The notes: generated by a model not told the origin, from the letters alone. A stretch of 64,000 nucleotides of DNA from HKCCE3408 sp038530555 (GCA_038530555.1 JBCBCN010000007.1:124001-188000); one strand, 5' to 3'; positions 34,820-44,088 are shown, counted from the stretch's first letter. Program-made: numbers and translations.

Positions 34820-34847
34820 TTGACAATCACACGAGGGCACATATATG
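34820..34847 (+). promoter_or_regulatory. sigma-70 type promoter for the four-cysteine protein
   Basis: TTGACA (34820-34825, a perfect -35) is followed after 16 bases by TATATG (34842-34847). Transcription would start near 34854, giving a leader of about 70 bases before the ATG at 34923. It is the best vegetative-type promoter I see in the window. Confidence 0.7.
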
Positions 34848-34922
34848 ACCCCTACACGCGAACATCGGGTCTCAGCCAGGTTTACCCCAGCAAGGCCCCC
34901 GAAGTTATCGAGAGGAAACGAT

Positions 34923-35102
34923 ATGGCCACCACAGCTTGTAAAGCTTGCGCATTTTTCAACAGCCAAGCCGTTGAGACAGCAAATGCCGGCCGGTGTCAT
35001 TTCAATCCGCCTATGCCGACCCCGGAAGCCAGCAACCGCGCCGCTTGGCCGGTCGTCAGCGCAGAGGATTGGTGCAGCCGTTTCGAAGCCCAGGCAGGTT
35101 AA
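34923..35102 (+). CDS. small four-cysteine protein, probable metal binder
   Basis: A 59-residue protein with cysteines at positions 6, 9, 25 and 51 (ACKACAFF, RCHFNPP, DWCSRFE). The spacing C-x2-C-x15-C-x25-C and the aromatic and proline residues beside the cysteines suggest a zinc or iron-sulfur site. Similar short proteins with a C-x-x-C, a C-x-x-x-P-P and a final W-C-x-x-F occur in many bacteria and remain undescribed as far as I know. ATG 34923 is preceded by GAGAGG. An open frame reaching 34845 would start upstream of the predicted transcription start. The gene has its own promoter and a strong terminator, so it is expressed alone. Confidence 0.78.
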   Translation: MATTACKACAFFNSQAVETANAGRCHFNPPMPTPEASNRAAWPVVSAEDWCSRFEAQAG

Positions 35103-35139
35103 CCCACCCAAGCTTCTGACAGATCACGTCACGGAACGG

Positions 35140-35165
35140 GGGCAGCGTTTTGCGCTGCCCTTTTT
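35140..35165 (+). terminator. Rho-independent terminator
   Basis: A perfect eight-base stem (GGGCAGCG / CGCTGCCC) with loop TTTTG is followed directly by TTTTTC. It lies 38 bases after the stop of the four-cysteine protein and is the clearest intrinsic terminator in the window. Confidence 0.92.
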
Positions 35166-35316
35166 CGTGAGCCACCTTTGGGCGCATAATAGGGCCATCT
35201 TCGGAATGCACTGTTAGGGCGCCCCGCCTTAAACCTGAGACACGAAATACCCTGCCGCGCGGCGCGCTCTCGGGACATTTCGGTCACGTCATGTTTCAAG
35301 TTAAAGGCGGAACGCT

Positions 35317-36261
35317 TTAGGGTTCAGCGGCCAGGATATGCCGCGCGATGGCAAGACCGCTTTCAAAGGCGGCCTCGACCCGCGCCGCCAGGCACCAATC
35401 GCCCCCGCAGTAGATCCGCCCACCACGGCTTTGCGCGAAGTCCCGGCCCAAAGCGTTGCGCACCGCCGCATAGCGCCAGCGATGGGCCACTGCATGGATC
35501 AGCGCGGCGCGATCAATGCCCAAGCGCGCGCAAAACTCCGCCGTCAGAGCTTGCGCGATCTCGTCCATCTCAAGCTCAAGATGACGCGCGCTCCATTCGG
35601 GGCTGGCATGGGCAACCCAACTTTCGGCCTGCCCGGGGCGACCGGGCTTGGACGTGTCACGGGCCAGCCAAGACAGCGCCTCCTCCGGCTCTCGCTGACT
35701 ATCGGGGAGGTCGGGCCGGGGTAGCTCAAGCGCTGCCATGAGGGTCAGGCAGGGGTCATACGTGACGCGGCCTAAAGCGGCGGTCAGATCGGCGTCATCC
35801 GCGATCAGCGGGATCATCTGCGGCGCGGGGAGCGTTGAGACGACCAGATCGAATACCTCGGCCTCCTCTCCCACATGGACCGTCACTGTATCGTACGTTT
35901 CCTGCACCGCCGTGACATGCCGCGACTGGGTCACATCAAGGCCATGCGCCAGGTATTTGGCCAAGGCCGACATACCGGGCGTCCCGACCCAGCGGGTCTT
36001 GGAGGGGTGCCCGGGCCAGGTCGCGACGGCCCCCGCCTCCGCCGCCTCGGACAGGACCGCCTGAAACGCCTCGGATTTCGCGGTGACATATTGCGCGCCA
36101 TGGTCGAATTGCAGACCGCCCTCGGCCCGGCGCGTGGCACAGCGCCCGCCAACACCGCGCCCCTTGTCCCAGATCACCACGCTATGGCCCGCCGCACGCA
36201 ATTCTCGCGCACAGGTCAGGCCAGCGACGCCTGCGCCGATCACGCAAATGCTCTGCGTCAT
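35317..36261 (-). CDS. renalase-like FAD-dependent oxidoreductase
   Basis: A 314-residue flavoprotein of the amine-oxidase/renalase type. It begins with the dinucleotide-binding motif ICVIGAGVAGLTCARELRAAGHSV and the second FAD motif WDKGRGVGGRCATRRAEGGLQFDHGAQY, the GGR-x-A/S-T-R pattern typical of bacterial renalases. The C-terminus has RWRYAAVRNALG and IYCGGDWCLAARVEAAFESGLAIA, the second FAD contact. Bacterial renalases oxidise off-pathway isomers of NAD(P)H, but the substrate here is not proven. The gene starts within the last codons of the ABC1-kinase gene (36258-36261 overlap), so the two are co-transcribed. Confidence 0.85.
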   Translation of the reverse strand: MTQSICVIGAGVAGLTCARELRAAGHSVVIWDKGRGVGGRCATRRAEGGLQFDHGAQYVTAKSEAFQAVLSEAAEAGAVATWPGHPSKTRWVGTPGMSALAKYLAHGLDVTQSRHVTAVQETYDTVTVHVGEEAEVFDLVVSTLPAPQMIPLIADDADLTAALGRVTYDPCLTLMAALELPRPDLPDSQREPEEALSWLARDTSKPGRPGQAESWVAHASPEWSARHLELEMDEIAQALTAEFCARLGIDRAALIHAVAHRWRYAAVRNALGRDFAQSRGGRIYCGGDWCLAARVEAAFESGLAIARHILAAEP

Positions 36262-37592
36262 TGCGGCTCGGCCAGGTGTCGCTCCAGCAGCTCGGCCACG
36301 GGCACATGGGCCTGAAGCTTGGCGGCAAGCAAAAAGATGCCCGCGAATTTTCGTTGGAGAAACAGCACGTCAATCGGCAGCGGCGGCGGGATAAAGCCAT
36401 CCCGGCTCAGCGCCTCGCCCTCGCGGTTCATCGCGCGTGAGAGCTCTGGATCGCCAAAGGCGTAGAGCGGCGACCGCGTGATCGCGCCAAATACCAGCTC
36501 CATCATGTCGAGGATCCGCTCCGCGTGGCGCGTCTCAGCGCTCTCGAGAAAAAAGCCGATCTCAATGGCCGCTTCCCTCAGCGCCGCGCGGTCATGGCTC
36601 AGCCCCGCGCGCATCAGACGGCGGTATTGCGCGACAAGCGTCTCGCCCAGATGCCGTGTGGCGCCGAAATCCAAGAGGATCAGTTGCTCGGTGTCGGGAT
36701 CAAACCGGTAATTGGCGAAATTGGGATCGGTCTGCATCAGGCGAAACTCGAAAAGCTCACGCAGCATCAGATCGACCAGATCGCTGGCCATCCGGTCCCG
36801 CGCGACCTGATCCAGGGCCACGGCGCCTTCGATGTCACGGCTCGGCAGATAGGTCATGGTCAGGATATTGCGCGTCGACCAATCGGCGTGAAATTCCGGC
36901 AGGCTATATCGCGCATCCCCCTCCAAGAGCGCGCGAAACCGCTGTAGATGCTCGGCTTCGGCGGCGTAATCGGTCTCCTCGTGGAGTTGCTTGCGGGCCT
37001 CCTCGACATAGTCGTCGATCTCGAAACCCTTGGGGAGAAGGCCCGAGATCCGGATCAAGGCGGCGACATTGGCGACATCGCTGTCGATGCTTTTAGCGAC
37101 GCCGGGATATTGCACCTTCACCGCCACATCGCGCCCGTCTTTCAGCTTGGCGCTATGGACCTGACCGATGGAGGCGGCCGCGATCGGGCGCACATCGAAA
37201 TGCGCGAATTCCTGAAGCCAGCCCTGCGGCCACTCCGCCGCGAGAACCTGCTTGAGCTGGGCGGGCGGCATGAAATCCGCCTGCGCCCTGAGCCGCGCCA
37301 TGATCCGCGAAAGCTCTGGCGGCAGCACCTCACCGGTATCCATCGAAATCAGCTGTCCCAGCTTCATCGCCGCGCCGCGCATCCGCGCCAATTCGTCGGC
37401 GATTCGCTCCACATTGGAGGGCTTGAGCAGCAGATCCCGCATCGAGGGGCGCTGCCCTTTGGAGTAGCTGACCACACCAGACAGCGCCATATTTCCGGCC
37501 ACACCGGCAGCCATGGAGCCTATGCGCGAAAGACGCGCGAGCCGGCGCGCGGGGACGGGGACGGCGCGGCCGAAGGGAGTTTCATCATTCAT
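36258..37592 (-). CDS. ABC1/UbiB (COQ8-like) family atypical kinase
   Basis: A 444-residue protein kinase-like enzyme. Visible family features are the KxGQ motif (AAMKLGQLISMD), the alanine-rich loop in place of a Gly loop (IAAASIGQVHSA), the ion-pair Lys in DVAVKVQYPG, the ExD region, the catalytic segment QTDPNFANYRF and the metal-binding LLDFGATRHLGE. COQ8 relatives support ubiquinone biosynthesis through ATPase rather than protein kinase activity. This subgroup is separate from the UbiB that usually sits with ubiE. ATG 37592 is chosen because it is the first Met before the conserved region and avoids an unlikely leader. It is co-transcribed with the renalase-like gene downstream. Confidence 0.9.
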   Translation of the reverse strand: MNDETPFGRAVPVPARRLARLSRIGSMAAGVAGNMALSGVVSYSKGQRPSMRDLLLKPSNVERIADELARMRGAAMKLGQLISMDTGEVLPPELSRIMARLRAQADFMPPAQLKQVLAAEWPQGWLQEFAHFDVRPIAAASIGQVHSAKLKDGRDVAVKVQYPGVAKSIDSDVANVAALIRISGLLPKGFEIDDYVEEARKQLHEETDYAAEAEHLQRFRALLEGDARYSLPEFHADWSTRNILTMTYLPSRDIEGAVALDQVARDRMASDLVDLMLRELFEFRLMQTDPNFANYRFDPDTEQLILLDFGATRHLGETLVAQYRRLMRAGLSHDRAALREAAIEIGFFLESAETRHAERILDMMELVFGAITRSPLYAFGDPELSRAMNREGEALSRDGFIPPPLPIDVLFLQRKFAGIFLLAAKLQAHVPVAELLERHLAEPQ

Positions 37593-37670
37593 AAGAGGCA
37601 GATAGCGGGAGGCCGAACTGTTGCAAGCCACGCGCAAGCCGAAGACGCGGCCCGCATGCGCCACGGAGGC

Positions 37671-39716
37671 CTAGCTCGCCTTACGCGCACGCAATTCGCG
37701 GACCACATCGGGCAACTCTTCAAGCGGCACAGGCGGCGACAGCAAAAAGCCCTGCCCCTGCTCGCAGGATCGCGCCTTGAGCCACCGCACATGGTCATCG
37801 GTTTCGATCCCCTCTGCCATAGCGACGACCCCAAGCTCATCAGCGAGTTTGATGATCATCTCGATCATCGGAGCCGACCCGGGCAGAGAGGCGAGGTAGG
37901 ACCGGTCGATCTTGACACCCTTAAGCGGAAGATCAGGCAAAGAGGCGAGATTGGAATGGCCCGCACCGAAATCATCCATAACGACATGAAAGCCCAAGCT
38001 TCGGATCGCCCGTAGCCGCGCGCTAACGCGCTCGATATCGCCGGTCAGCGCCACCTCCGACATCTCCAGCTCGATCCGGTCGGCGATAAAGTCGGGGTGT
38101 TTCGAGGTCTCGGTCAAGAAGTCGAAGAACCGTTCACTCTGAAACAGCCTAGCATGGAGATTGACCGCCAAAGAAATGCTCAAACCGCCATCGCTCCAGG
38201 CTTTGGCCTGGGTGACAGCCATTTCAATCGTCAGGCGACCCAGCTCTTGGGTGAGGCCCGCATCCTCGATGATCGACAAAAAATCCTCAGGCGCCAGCAT
38301 GCCATGCTCAGGATGCTCCCAGCGCAGCAGCGCCTCGGCCGAGACCACGTCCTGCGTGCTCAGATCAACGCGCGGCTGGAAGTGATAGCTCAGCCGTCGC
38401 TCCGCGATCGCGGATCTCAAATCGCTCTCAAAATCGCGTCGCCGCTCAAAACGCTGGCGCAGCTCGGCGCCGAAGATCACCGCGCGATTGCGCCCGGCCT
38501 TTTTCGCCTCATAGAGCGCGAGATCCGCCTCCCGTTGCACATCGTGGTAGGATTGGCGCCGCGGATTATAGTGCGCGGCGCCAACGCTGATCGAAACCGC
38601 AAGGCTTGTATCGCCATGTTGCACGGGCTGGCTGACAGCCCTTTGCAGCGCCTCAGTGCGCCGGGACAGATCGTCGACGTTGTCAAGCTCTGGGAACACC
38701 ACGACGAACTCATCGCCGCCGAGCCGCGTCAGCACACCGTCATCGCCCAAGGCCTGGTGGCAGCGGTCGACCACAGCCTTGAGCACCGTATCCCCGGCCT
38801 CATGACCGAAATTGTCGTTGATCCCTTTGAAGCGGTCCAAATCGAAATACAGCACCCCGCTGCTGGTCCCGGGCATGGTCGATAAACGCTCAAAATAGCG
38901 GTGCAGGAAAAAGCGGTTGAAAGCGCCGGTGAGTTGATCGCGTTCGGCAAGAAAACGGGCATGATCGCGGGCGTCTTTCAGCGCGCTGACATCGTTTGTG
39001 GTCACCAGGATCGCCGGATCACCGGTCAAAGCATCCTTCGACAGCTTGGCCGAAAGCTCATGCCATCGCGGCCCATGCGCCGTGGCGACACGGGCGATCT
39101 CACGGTATTGCTGTAGGCGGTCGAGCTCGAACATCATAAGCGTGTGATCGGCCTCATCGATGAACAGATCGCGAAAGTTCTCAAACCTGTGCCCGAATGT
39201 CTCGCGCGCCGCCGCATTCAAAAACAGGGGCTTTCCGCCCAGCGAGAATAGCAGAACCATGATGTCGGCATGAAGCAGCGCTTCTACGCTGCGCAAACTG
39301 TCGGTGGGCAGGTCGTCGCGCTGCAGCGCTTCGCATTGCATCCCGACCCGGCCACCCGGGAGGGGATAGTGGCGAAACCAGATCAAAACATGTTTGGGCT
39401 GACCGTCGGGATAGACCGTCCACATCTCGCGAAAAGACGGATCACCGGCTTGGAAATCGCTTTTGTATTGCTGCAACCGGTCGCGCACCGCCGGAGACAT
39501 ATCTTTGCTCAGATCCCGGGCGCGCAGATCGGCCTCTGTCCGTGCGTTCCAAAAGTCGCAGGCTGCGGCATTGGCCAATACGATGCGAGCCGCGTCGATG
39601 TCATAGACCCAAACCGGGGTCCGCAACCGGCGTGCCAAAGCAAAGGCTTCACCCGCTTCGCCGTGCGCTGCGCCCTCTAATTCGGCGCCGACGCTGTTGG
39701 CCAAATCGCCCGTCAT
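37671..39716 (-). CDS. PAS-GGDEF-EAL cyclic-di-GMP signalling protein
   Basis: A 681-residue cytoplasmic signalling protein without membrane segments. The N-terminal 250 residues hold two PAS-like sensor regions (TPVWVYDIDAARIVLANAAAC and HADIMVLLFSLGGKPLFLNAAARETFG). Next is a GGDEF domain with an intact active site, LTRLGGDEFVVVFPE. Then comes an EAL domain with AEALLRWEHP, EMSEVALTG, VVMDDFGAGHSNL, GVKIDRSYL and AEGIETDDH, all expected metal and catalytic residues. Both synthesis and degradation of c-di-GMP are therefore possible. In a genome region that also encodes surface adhesin-like proteins, a role in attachment is plausible but not shown. Confidence 0.94.
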   Translation of the reverse strand: MTGDLANSVGAELEGAAHGEAGEAFALARRLRTPVWVYDIDAARIVLANAAACDFWNARTEADLRARDLSKDMSPAVRDRLQQYKSDFQAGDPSFREMWTVYPDGQPKHVLIWFRHYPLPGGRVGMQCEALQRDDLPTDSLRSVEALLHADIMVLLFSLGGKPLFLNAAARETFGHRFENFRDLFIDEADHTLMMFELDRLQQYREIARVATAHGPRWHELSAKLSKDALTGDPAILVTTNDVSALKDARDHARFLAERDQLTGAFNRFFLHRYFERLSTMPGTSSGVLYFDLDRFKGINDNFGHEAGDTVLKAVVDRCHQALGDDGVLTRLGGDEFVVVFPELDNVDDLSRRTEALQRAVSQPVQHGDTSLAVSISVGAAHYNPRRQSYHDVQREADLALYEAKKAGRNRAVIFGAELRQRFERRRDFESDLRSAIAERRLSYHFQPRVDLSTQDVVSAEALLRWEHPEHGMLAPEDFLSIIEDAGLTQELGRLTIEMAVTQAKAWSDGGLSISLAVNLHARLFQSERFFDFLTETSKHPDFIADRIELEMSEVALTGDIERVSARLRAIRSLGFHVVMDDFGAGHSNLASLPDLPLKGVKIDRSYLASLPGSAPMIEMIIKLADELGVVAMAEGIETDDHVRWLKARSCEQGQGFLLSPPVPLEELPDVVRELRARKAS

Positions 39717-39783
39717 GCACTACCGGTCTTTCAAGCCCGAGACCGCGCGCAATCCGCAACGCCGCTTGGGGAAAATTGAACAC

Positions 39784-39806
39784 GCCCGCGCAAGATCGGC
39801 GCGGGC
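39784..39806 (-). terminator. intercistronic hairpin after the lipoate-ligase-like gene
   Basis: A perfect eight-base inverted repeat (GCCCGCGC / GCGCGGGC, seven-base loop) lies about 75 bases after the stop of the lplA-like gene. On the minus strand it is followed by GTGTTCAATTTTCC. The T run is weak, so this is a moderate terminator or a stabilising stem. Confidence 0.5.
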
Positions 39807-39881
39807 TCAAGAGCGCTCAGCGATAAAGCAGGACGGATAAGGGGCGCTTAACGAAGAGGCTACAATTCGCGAGACCTGGGC

Positions 39882-40595
39882 CTAAAGAAGGATCAATTCT
39901 TCCGATAAAGTCTCAAGTCCATCCAACTCGGCGGAGAGCCGCTCAAGAAAACCGTCGAGACCCAAGGCAGCGGGCAGTCCAGTATGGGCGTCCAATCGGA
40001 TCTCGCGCGGCTCCTCCATCGCCTCCAGGAACCGGTTGAGCGCCGCGATAACCCCCGCACGGGGCGGATGGGCCAACATTATGGCATGGGCAAGCACCGC
40101 CGCCCTGCCCGCCTCCGCACGGCTGGGTTTGAGGCGCATGGCGGTGCCAGCGAACTTCTTGTCCATAAGCTGCACGTTATACGCGCCGTCACAAAACGCG
40201 CCGGGCTGCCAGCCGCGTGTCGCACCAGGGCCCAAAGCGCGCTCAATCGGGCCACAGATCAGGTCATACTCCCCGGCAAGCGACATCTTCGCCCCCGCTG
40301 GCCTGGTATAGACATGGGTCATATTGAAAATGCCGGGGCCCTGGGGCGTCACATCGCCGCCGGTTGCGCGGACATGCACCGGCCAGCCACCCGCGCGCAT
40401 CATCTCGCAGGCCCGCTCAAATCCGGGTTTGACCGCCAGCTTGCGCGGCACCACCAACGCCTGACTGCCCTCCCAAAACCACAGATACCGCAGGGACGGC
40501 TGAAGCGAGGCCTCCACCAACAACGTCCCCTCTCGCTCCAGGGCCGCGCCTGTGTCCAAGCGCGCCATCAGGGGCCGTATTGTGGTATCGGGCAT
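39882..40595 (-). CDS. lipoate-protein ligase A-like protein
   Basis: A 237-residue protein of the biotin/lipoate ligase fold. It has SLRYLWFWEGSQALVVPRKLAV near the N-terminus and RATGGDVTPQGPGIFNMTHVYTRP, which corresponds to the RR-x-G-G-G-x-x-x-H-x-x-G-x-L-N substrate loop. The canonical Gly-Gly-Gly and His are partly replaced. The central DGAYNVQLMDKKFAGTAMRLKP carries the conserved Lys region. Such shortened relatives are common in this bacterial group and their substrate is uncertain. ATG 40595 with GGAGG upstream is chosen, because the longer open frame runs antisense through the glycosyltransferase gene. It reads away from that gene. Confidence 0.75.
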   Translation of the reverse strand: MPDTTIRPLMARLDTGAALEREGTLLVEASLQPSLRYLWFWEGSQALVVPRKLAVKPGFERACEMMRAGGWPVHVRATGGDVTPQGPGIFNMTHVYTRPAGAKMSLAGEYDLICGPIERALGPGATRGWQPGAFCDGAYNVQLMDKKFAGTAMRLKPSRAEAGRAAVLAHAIMLAHPPRAGVIAALNRFLEAMEEPREIRLDAHTGLPAALGLDGFLERLSAELDGLETLSEELILL

Positions 40596-40700
40596 GGGGC
40601 GCCTCCTCGTGCGCGAACCGGCCTGCGTATCGGCAGTTGTCTCACCGCGCATCCCGTCTATGCTGCGCAGCATCGGGCAAAGAAAAAACAGGGACAAGTC

Positions 40701-41837
40701 TTGAGCGTCGAGGTGCTTGATCTGGACTTGTATGGCTTGCAATTGGCCGAGCATGACAGCCAGCCGAAGCGCAAGCTTGTGGGCGATGCGTCCTATCACG
40801 ACGCCGCGTTCCGGTCGCAATACGACTATCGCACGTTGTTTTATGACTGTTTTGCCGATGAGCTGACCGGCGATGTCGCGCTTTTGGGGCCGCCGCTGCT
40901 CAACCTTGAGGCGCTGATCCGAGACGCCGATCTGGAGGTCGACGGCCGCCCGGTTGCGATCAAAAGCATCGCGCATCTGTCGCGATGCTCTGTCACGCGG
41001 CTCGACTGTTCTGCGGGGCAGCGCTTGAGCGTGCGCCATCCACTTTTCTCCGGTGTCGTGCCCATCGGCACATCCTTCGTCCAGCGGCTGAGCGGGCTCA
41101 ATGCGATCTACACGATCTCGCGCAACAACCGGCTGGAATGGATCGCGGATTGGCTGCGCTATTATGTCGAGGTCCACGGCGCCGAGGCGGTCATCCTCAG
41201 CGACAATGGCTCCACCGATTATCCCCCCGAAGCGCTGCGTCAGACGCTGGCAGGGATCGCCGGTTTGCGCGTCGCGGTGATCTTGCGCGCGCCTTACCCT
41301 TTCGGGCCGCGGGCGGCCAATTCGGCCGGCTATCGCGCGCTGTTTTTGCAGCGCTCCCTGGCCGAGCTCGCGCGGATCCGTTTTCTGGCCCAAGCCCGCG
41401 CCGTGGTAAATGCCGATATCGATGAGCTGTTTCATTCCCATCGCGGCCGGTCGATCTTTGACGCGACTGTGCAGTCCCAGGAGGGCTATGTCCGGGCGAA
41501 TGCCGTCTGGGTCTATGCCGCCGCGCCGCCCCAGGGCGAGGCCTACCGCCATGCCGAGCACAGCCATGTCAGCCTATCCGGCAGCCCAAAGGCCAACCGC
41601 AAATGGTGCGTCGCGCCCCAAGGCCCGATGCAGGGCAAGCAATGGCTGACGCATTTCATCAACGACCGCCGCGACCCGGTCGACCCGGATTTCGTGCTTT
41701 GGCATTTTCGCCAGATCACAACCGGGTGGAAATATGATCGCGCGCTCCCGGAGATCGAGCTGGTGCGCGATGAGGGCTTGGTAAAGACGATGCAGCGCGT
41801 CTTTGCCCGCGCCTCGGGGGCCCGCTCCCATGCCTGA
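40701..41837 (+). CDS. glycosyltransferase family 2-type protein
   Basis: A protein of about 378 residues. The catalytic half starts AIYTISRNNRLEWIADWLRYYVEVHGAEAVILSDNGSTDY, the usual opening of this glycosyltransferase clan, and contains the DxD-like ARAVVNADIDELFHS. The C-terminal KWCVAPQGPMQGKQWLTHFI and FVLWHFRQITTGWKYDR support an acceptor-binding role. The first 120 residues are a separate unrecognised domain. No upstream ATG is in frame close by. TTG 40701 with AGGGA upstream is my choice and GTG 40713 is an alternative. It overlaps the next glycosyltransferase gene by eight bases. Confidence 0.8.
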   Translation: MSVEVLDLDLYGLQLAEHDSQPKRKLVGDASYHDAAFRSQYDYRTLFYDCFADELTGDVALLGPPLLNLEALIRDADLEVDGRPVAIKSIAHLSRCSVTRLDCSAGQRLSVRHPLFSGVVPIGTSFVQRLSGLNAIYTISRNNRLEWIADWLRYYVEVHGAEAVILSDNGSTDYPPEALRQTLAGIAGLRVAVILRAPYPFGPRAANSAGYRALFLQRSLAELARIRFLAQARAVVNADIDELFHSHRGRSIFDATVQSQEGYVRANAVWVYAAAPPQGEAYRHAEHSHVSLSGSPKANRKWCVAPQGPMQGKQWLTHFINDRRDPVDPDFVLWHFRQITTGWKYDRALPEIELVRDEGLVKTMQRVFARASGARSHA

Positions 41838-44088
41838 GCGCAAGCCCGTGACCCAGATCGCGCACCGGCGGTTGAACGCATTGGCCTGCGGCGAGGCCCG
41901 GCTGTTGAGCGCTGTGCGGCACGAGGCGGGGGCCACGATGATCTTTGCCGGGGCGACGCCGGACACGATCGGGCTCGAAGACGGCCATAGCGTCTCGCGC
42001 GCCTATGCCATCGGCCAAGGCGCAGCCTTGCATCTTGACCCCATGAGCGCTGAGACGGCCGCCTTCCAGATCGGCGGCCAAGCCGCTGCCGTAGCGCTTG
42101 AGACGGCGGAGCCAGAGCTTTTCTCGGGGCGCCATGCGATTGTGGCGTTACGCAACGGGGAAAGCGTTGAAACGGTCATCGACTGGCTGCGCTTTCACGC
42201 CACCCAAACGGGGATGCAGGCCGCCTTGATCTTTGACCGAGCCGCCCCCGACCGTGAGCGCGGCTTTTTCGCTAAGCTCTCGCGCGCCCTGGACCCCGGC
42301 ATTGAGGGGCTGGAGCAGGTCGTCGTTGTCGATGGGCCGGTTCCGCTGGGCAAGCCGGGCCATGGGCCTGAGACCGATCCCTACTACGCCCCCGGCGCAC
42401 CGGGGAAAGCGCGCATGACCGAGCCGCAGGCCGATCCCTGGCACGCGCCCTTGGGCGATGTGCAGATCTACGAGGCTTTGCGCTGGCGGTTTTTGAGCCA
42501 AGCCGCTGCAATCGCCAATCTCGACCTGAGCGATCTTGTGACCGGTGACGAGGGGCCGAGCATCTTTGCCCGGGCCGAGGCCGCGCCCACCGGACTGCTC
42601 CGCCTGCAGGGCCAGCCCTGCTATCCCTGGCGCGTGCGCAAGGGGCAAGCCGCGCTGTTCAGCGATCATATCTGCGTGCAGTTCGACGCAGCCAAGCGGC
42701 GACAGCGCTGGTGCATCGCGCCCGCCCGCTTGCCCGAGGCCGCCATCTGGAAACTGACGCGCATCGTGAATGCCGATCCAGGCCCCGCACCGGAGGGGCG
42801 GTTTTTCCGCCATATGCTCCTTCGCCACCCGACCGACAAGGTCAGCCAAGTTGTGCCCAAAGCCGCTTTGGTGGAGGAGCCTGAACTGCTGGCCCAGGCC
42901 AAGAACTTTTGGGCCGCCGACCCGGTGCGCGCGCCGCAGGAGACGCCCGCGCCAAAGGCCAAACCGAAGACCGACGCCCGCGTGATCGTCACCTGCATGA
43001 AAGACGAAGGGCCCTTCATCCTGGAATGGCTCGCTCATCATCGCGCCATCGGGTTCGACACCGTCCTGGTCTATTCGAACGATTGCAGCGACGGCACCGA
43101 TACGCTTCTGGATGTGTTGCAGGAAAAGGGCCTCGTGGAGCACCGCGACAATCCCTATCGCTCAAAACCCGGCACAAAGCCGCAACATGCCGCCTTCCAA
43201 GCCGCCGAGCATGAGCCTTGCCTGCGCGAGGCGCGTTGGATCGCCTGCATCGATGTCGATGAGTTCATCAATATCAAGATCGGGCGCGGCCATTTGGATG
43301 ACCTCTTCGCCGCCGTGCCGAAGGCCAATATGATCGCGATGACCTGGCGGCTCTTTGGCAACGCCGACGCCCATGACTTTACCGAGGATTTCGTCACCGA
43401 GCGTTTCACCCTCGCCGCGCCCGAGCTCTGCCGCAAACCGCACCAGGCCTGGGGTTTCAAAACGCTCTTTGAGAACTTAGGGCACTTCAAAAAGCTCGGC
43501 GTGCACCGGCCCAAGGGTCTCAAACCGCAGCTTTGGGAAGAGATCCGCTGGGTCAACGGCTCAGGCCGGCCGATGCCACGCGAGATGCTGCGCAATGCCT
43601 GGCGCTCGACCATGGGCACCTATGGCTATGACTTGGTGCAGCTCAACCATTACGCCGTGCGCTCCGCCGAGAGCTTTCTGGTCAAACGCGCGCGGGGGCG
43701 GGTGAACCATACAAATCGTGACCAGGGCCTGGCCTATTGGTTTCGCATGAACAACAACGCCGCGCCCGAGACCTCCATCTCGCGCCTGTCGCCCATGGTG
43801 CGGGCGGAATGGACCCGCCTGATGGATGACCCGGAGATCGCGGCGGCGCATCGCGCCTGTGTGGCGGCCCATCGCGAAAAGATCGAGACGCTCATGGAAG
43901 CGCCGGAAAACCGCGCCTTCTACGAGGCGTTGACCAGTCCGCGGATGGAGAAGCTATCGCGGATGCACCATGCCTTTGGGGCCAATGTCTTTCTGGCCGG
44001 GCCGGAGGTGATCCCCGACACGCTGCTCAAGCAAGACCTGCCGGAGGGCGCCTATTTCACTGTGGAGCGCCAATCCGCAAAGCACTAA
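41830..44088 (+). CDS. large glycosyltransferase family 2-type protein
   Basis: A 752-residue protein. Residues from about 380 form a glycosyltransferase domain: VIVTCMKDEGPFILEWLAHH, VLVYSNDCSDGTDTLLDVL, then the DxD in IACIDVDEFINI (near 475). The conserved late segment LNHYAVRSAESFLVKRARG also fits. The N-terminal 370 residues look like a second, more degenerate transferase-like or accessory region (ESVETVIDWLRFHATQTGMQAALIFD at about 115-140), with KWCIAP-type echoes of the preceding gene (RQRWCIAPARLPEAA). It is cytoplasmic, with no signal peptide. The acceptor is unknown; a capsule, lipopolysaccharide or surface-protein glycan is possible. Its stop overlaps that of the convergent paralogue at 44085. 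Confidence 0.82.
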   Translation: MPERKPVTQIAHRRLNALACGEARLLSAVRHEAGATMIFAGATPDTIGLEDGHSVSRAYAIGQGAALHLDPMSAETAAFQIGGQAAAVALETAEPELFSGRHAIVALRNGESVETVIDWLRFHATQTGMQAALIFDRAAPDRERGFFAKLSRALDPGIEGLEQVVVVDGPVPLGKPGHGPETDPYYAPGAPGKARMTEPQADPWHAPLGDVQIYEALRWRFLSQAAAIANLDLSDLVTGDEGPSIFARAEAAPTGLLRLQGQPCYPWRVRKGQAALFSDHICVQFDAAKRRQRWCIAPARLPEAAIWKLTRIVNADPGPAPEGRFFRHMLLRHPTDKVSQVVPKAALVEEPELLAQAKNFWAADPVRAPQETPAPKAKPKTDARVIVTCMKDEGPFILEWLAHHRAIGFDTVLVYSNDCSDGTDTLLDVLQEKGLVEHRDNPYRSKPGTKPQHAAFQAAEHEPCLREARWIACIDVDEFINIKIGRGHLDDLFAAVPKANMIAMTWRLFGNADAHDFTEDFVTERFTLAAPELCRKPHQAWGFKTLFENLGHFKKLGVHRPKGLKPQLWEEIRWVNGSGRPMPREMLRNAWRSTMGTYGYDLVQLNHYAVRSAESFLVKRARGRVNHTNRDQGLAYWFRMNNNAAPETSISRLSPMVRAEWTRLMDDPEIAAAHRACVAAHREKIETLMEAPENRAFYEALTSPRMEKLSRMHHAFGANVFLAGPEVIPDTLLKQDLPEGAYFTVERQSAKH

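Noticed and set aside
40596..41567. Upstream extension of the lipoate-ligase-like frame
   Set aside because: It runs antisense through a glycosyltransferase gene. A good ribosome site and the family N-terminus place the start at 40595.
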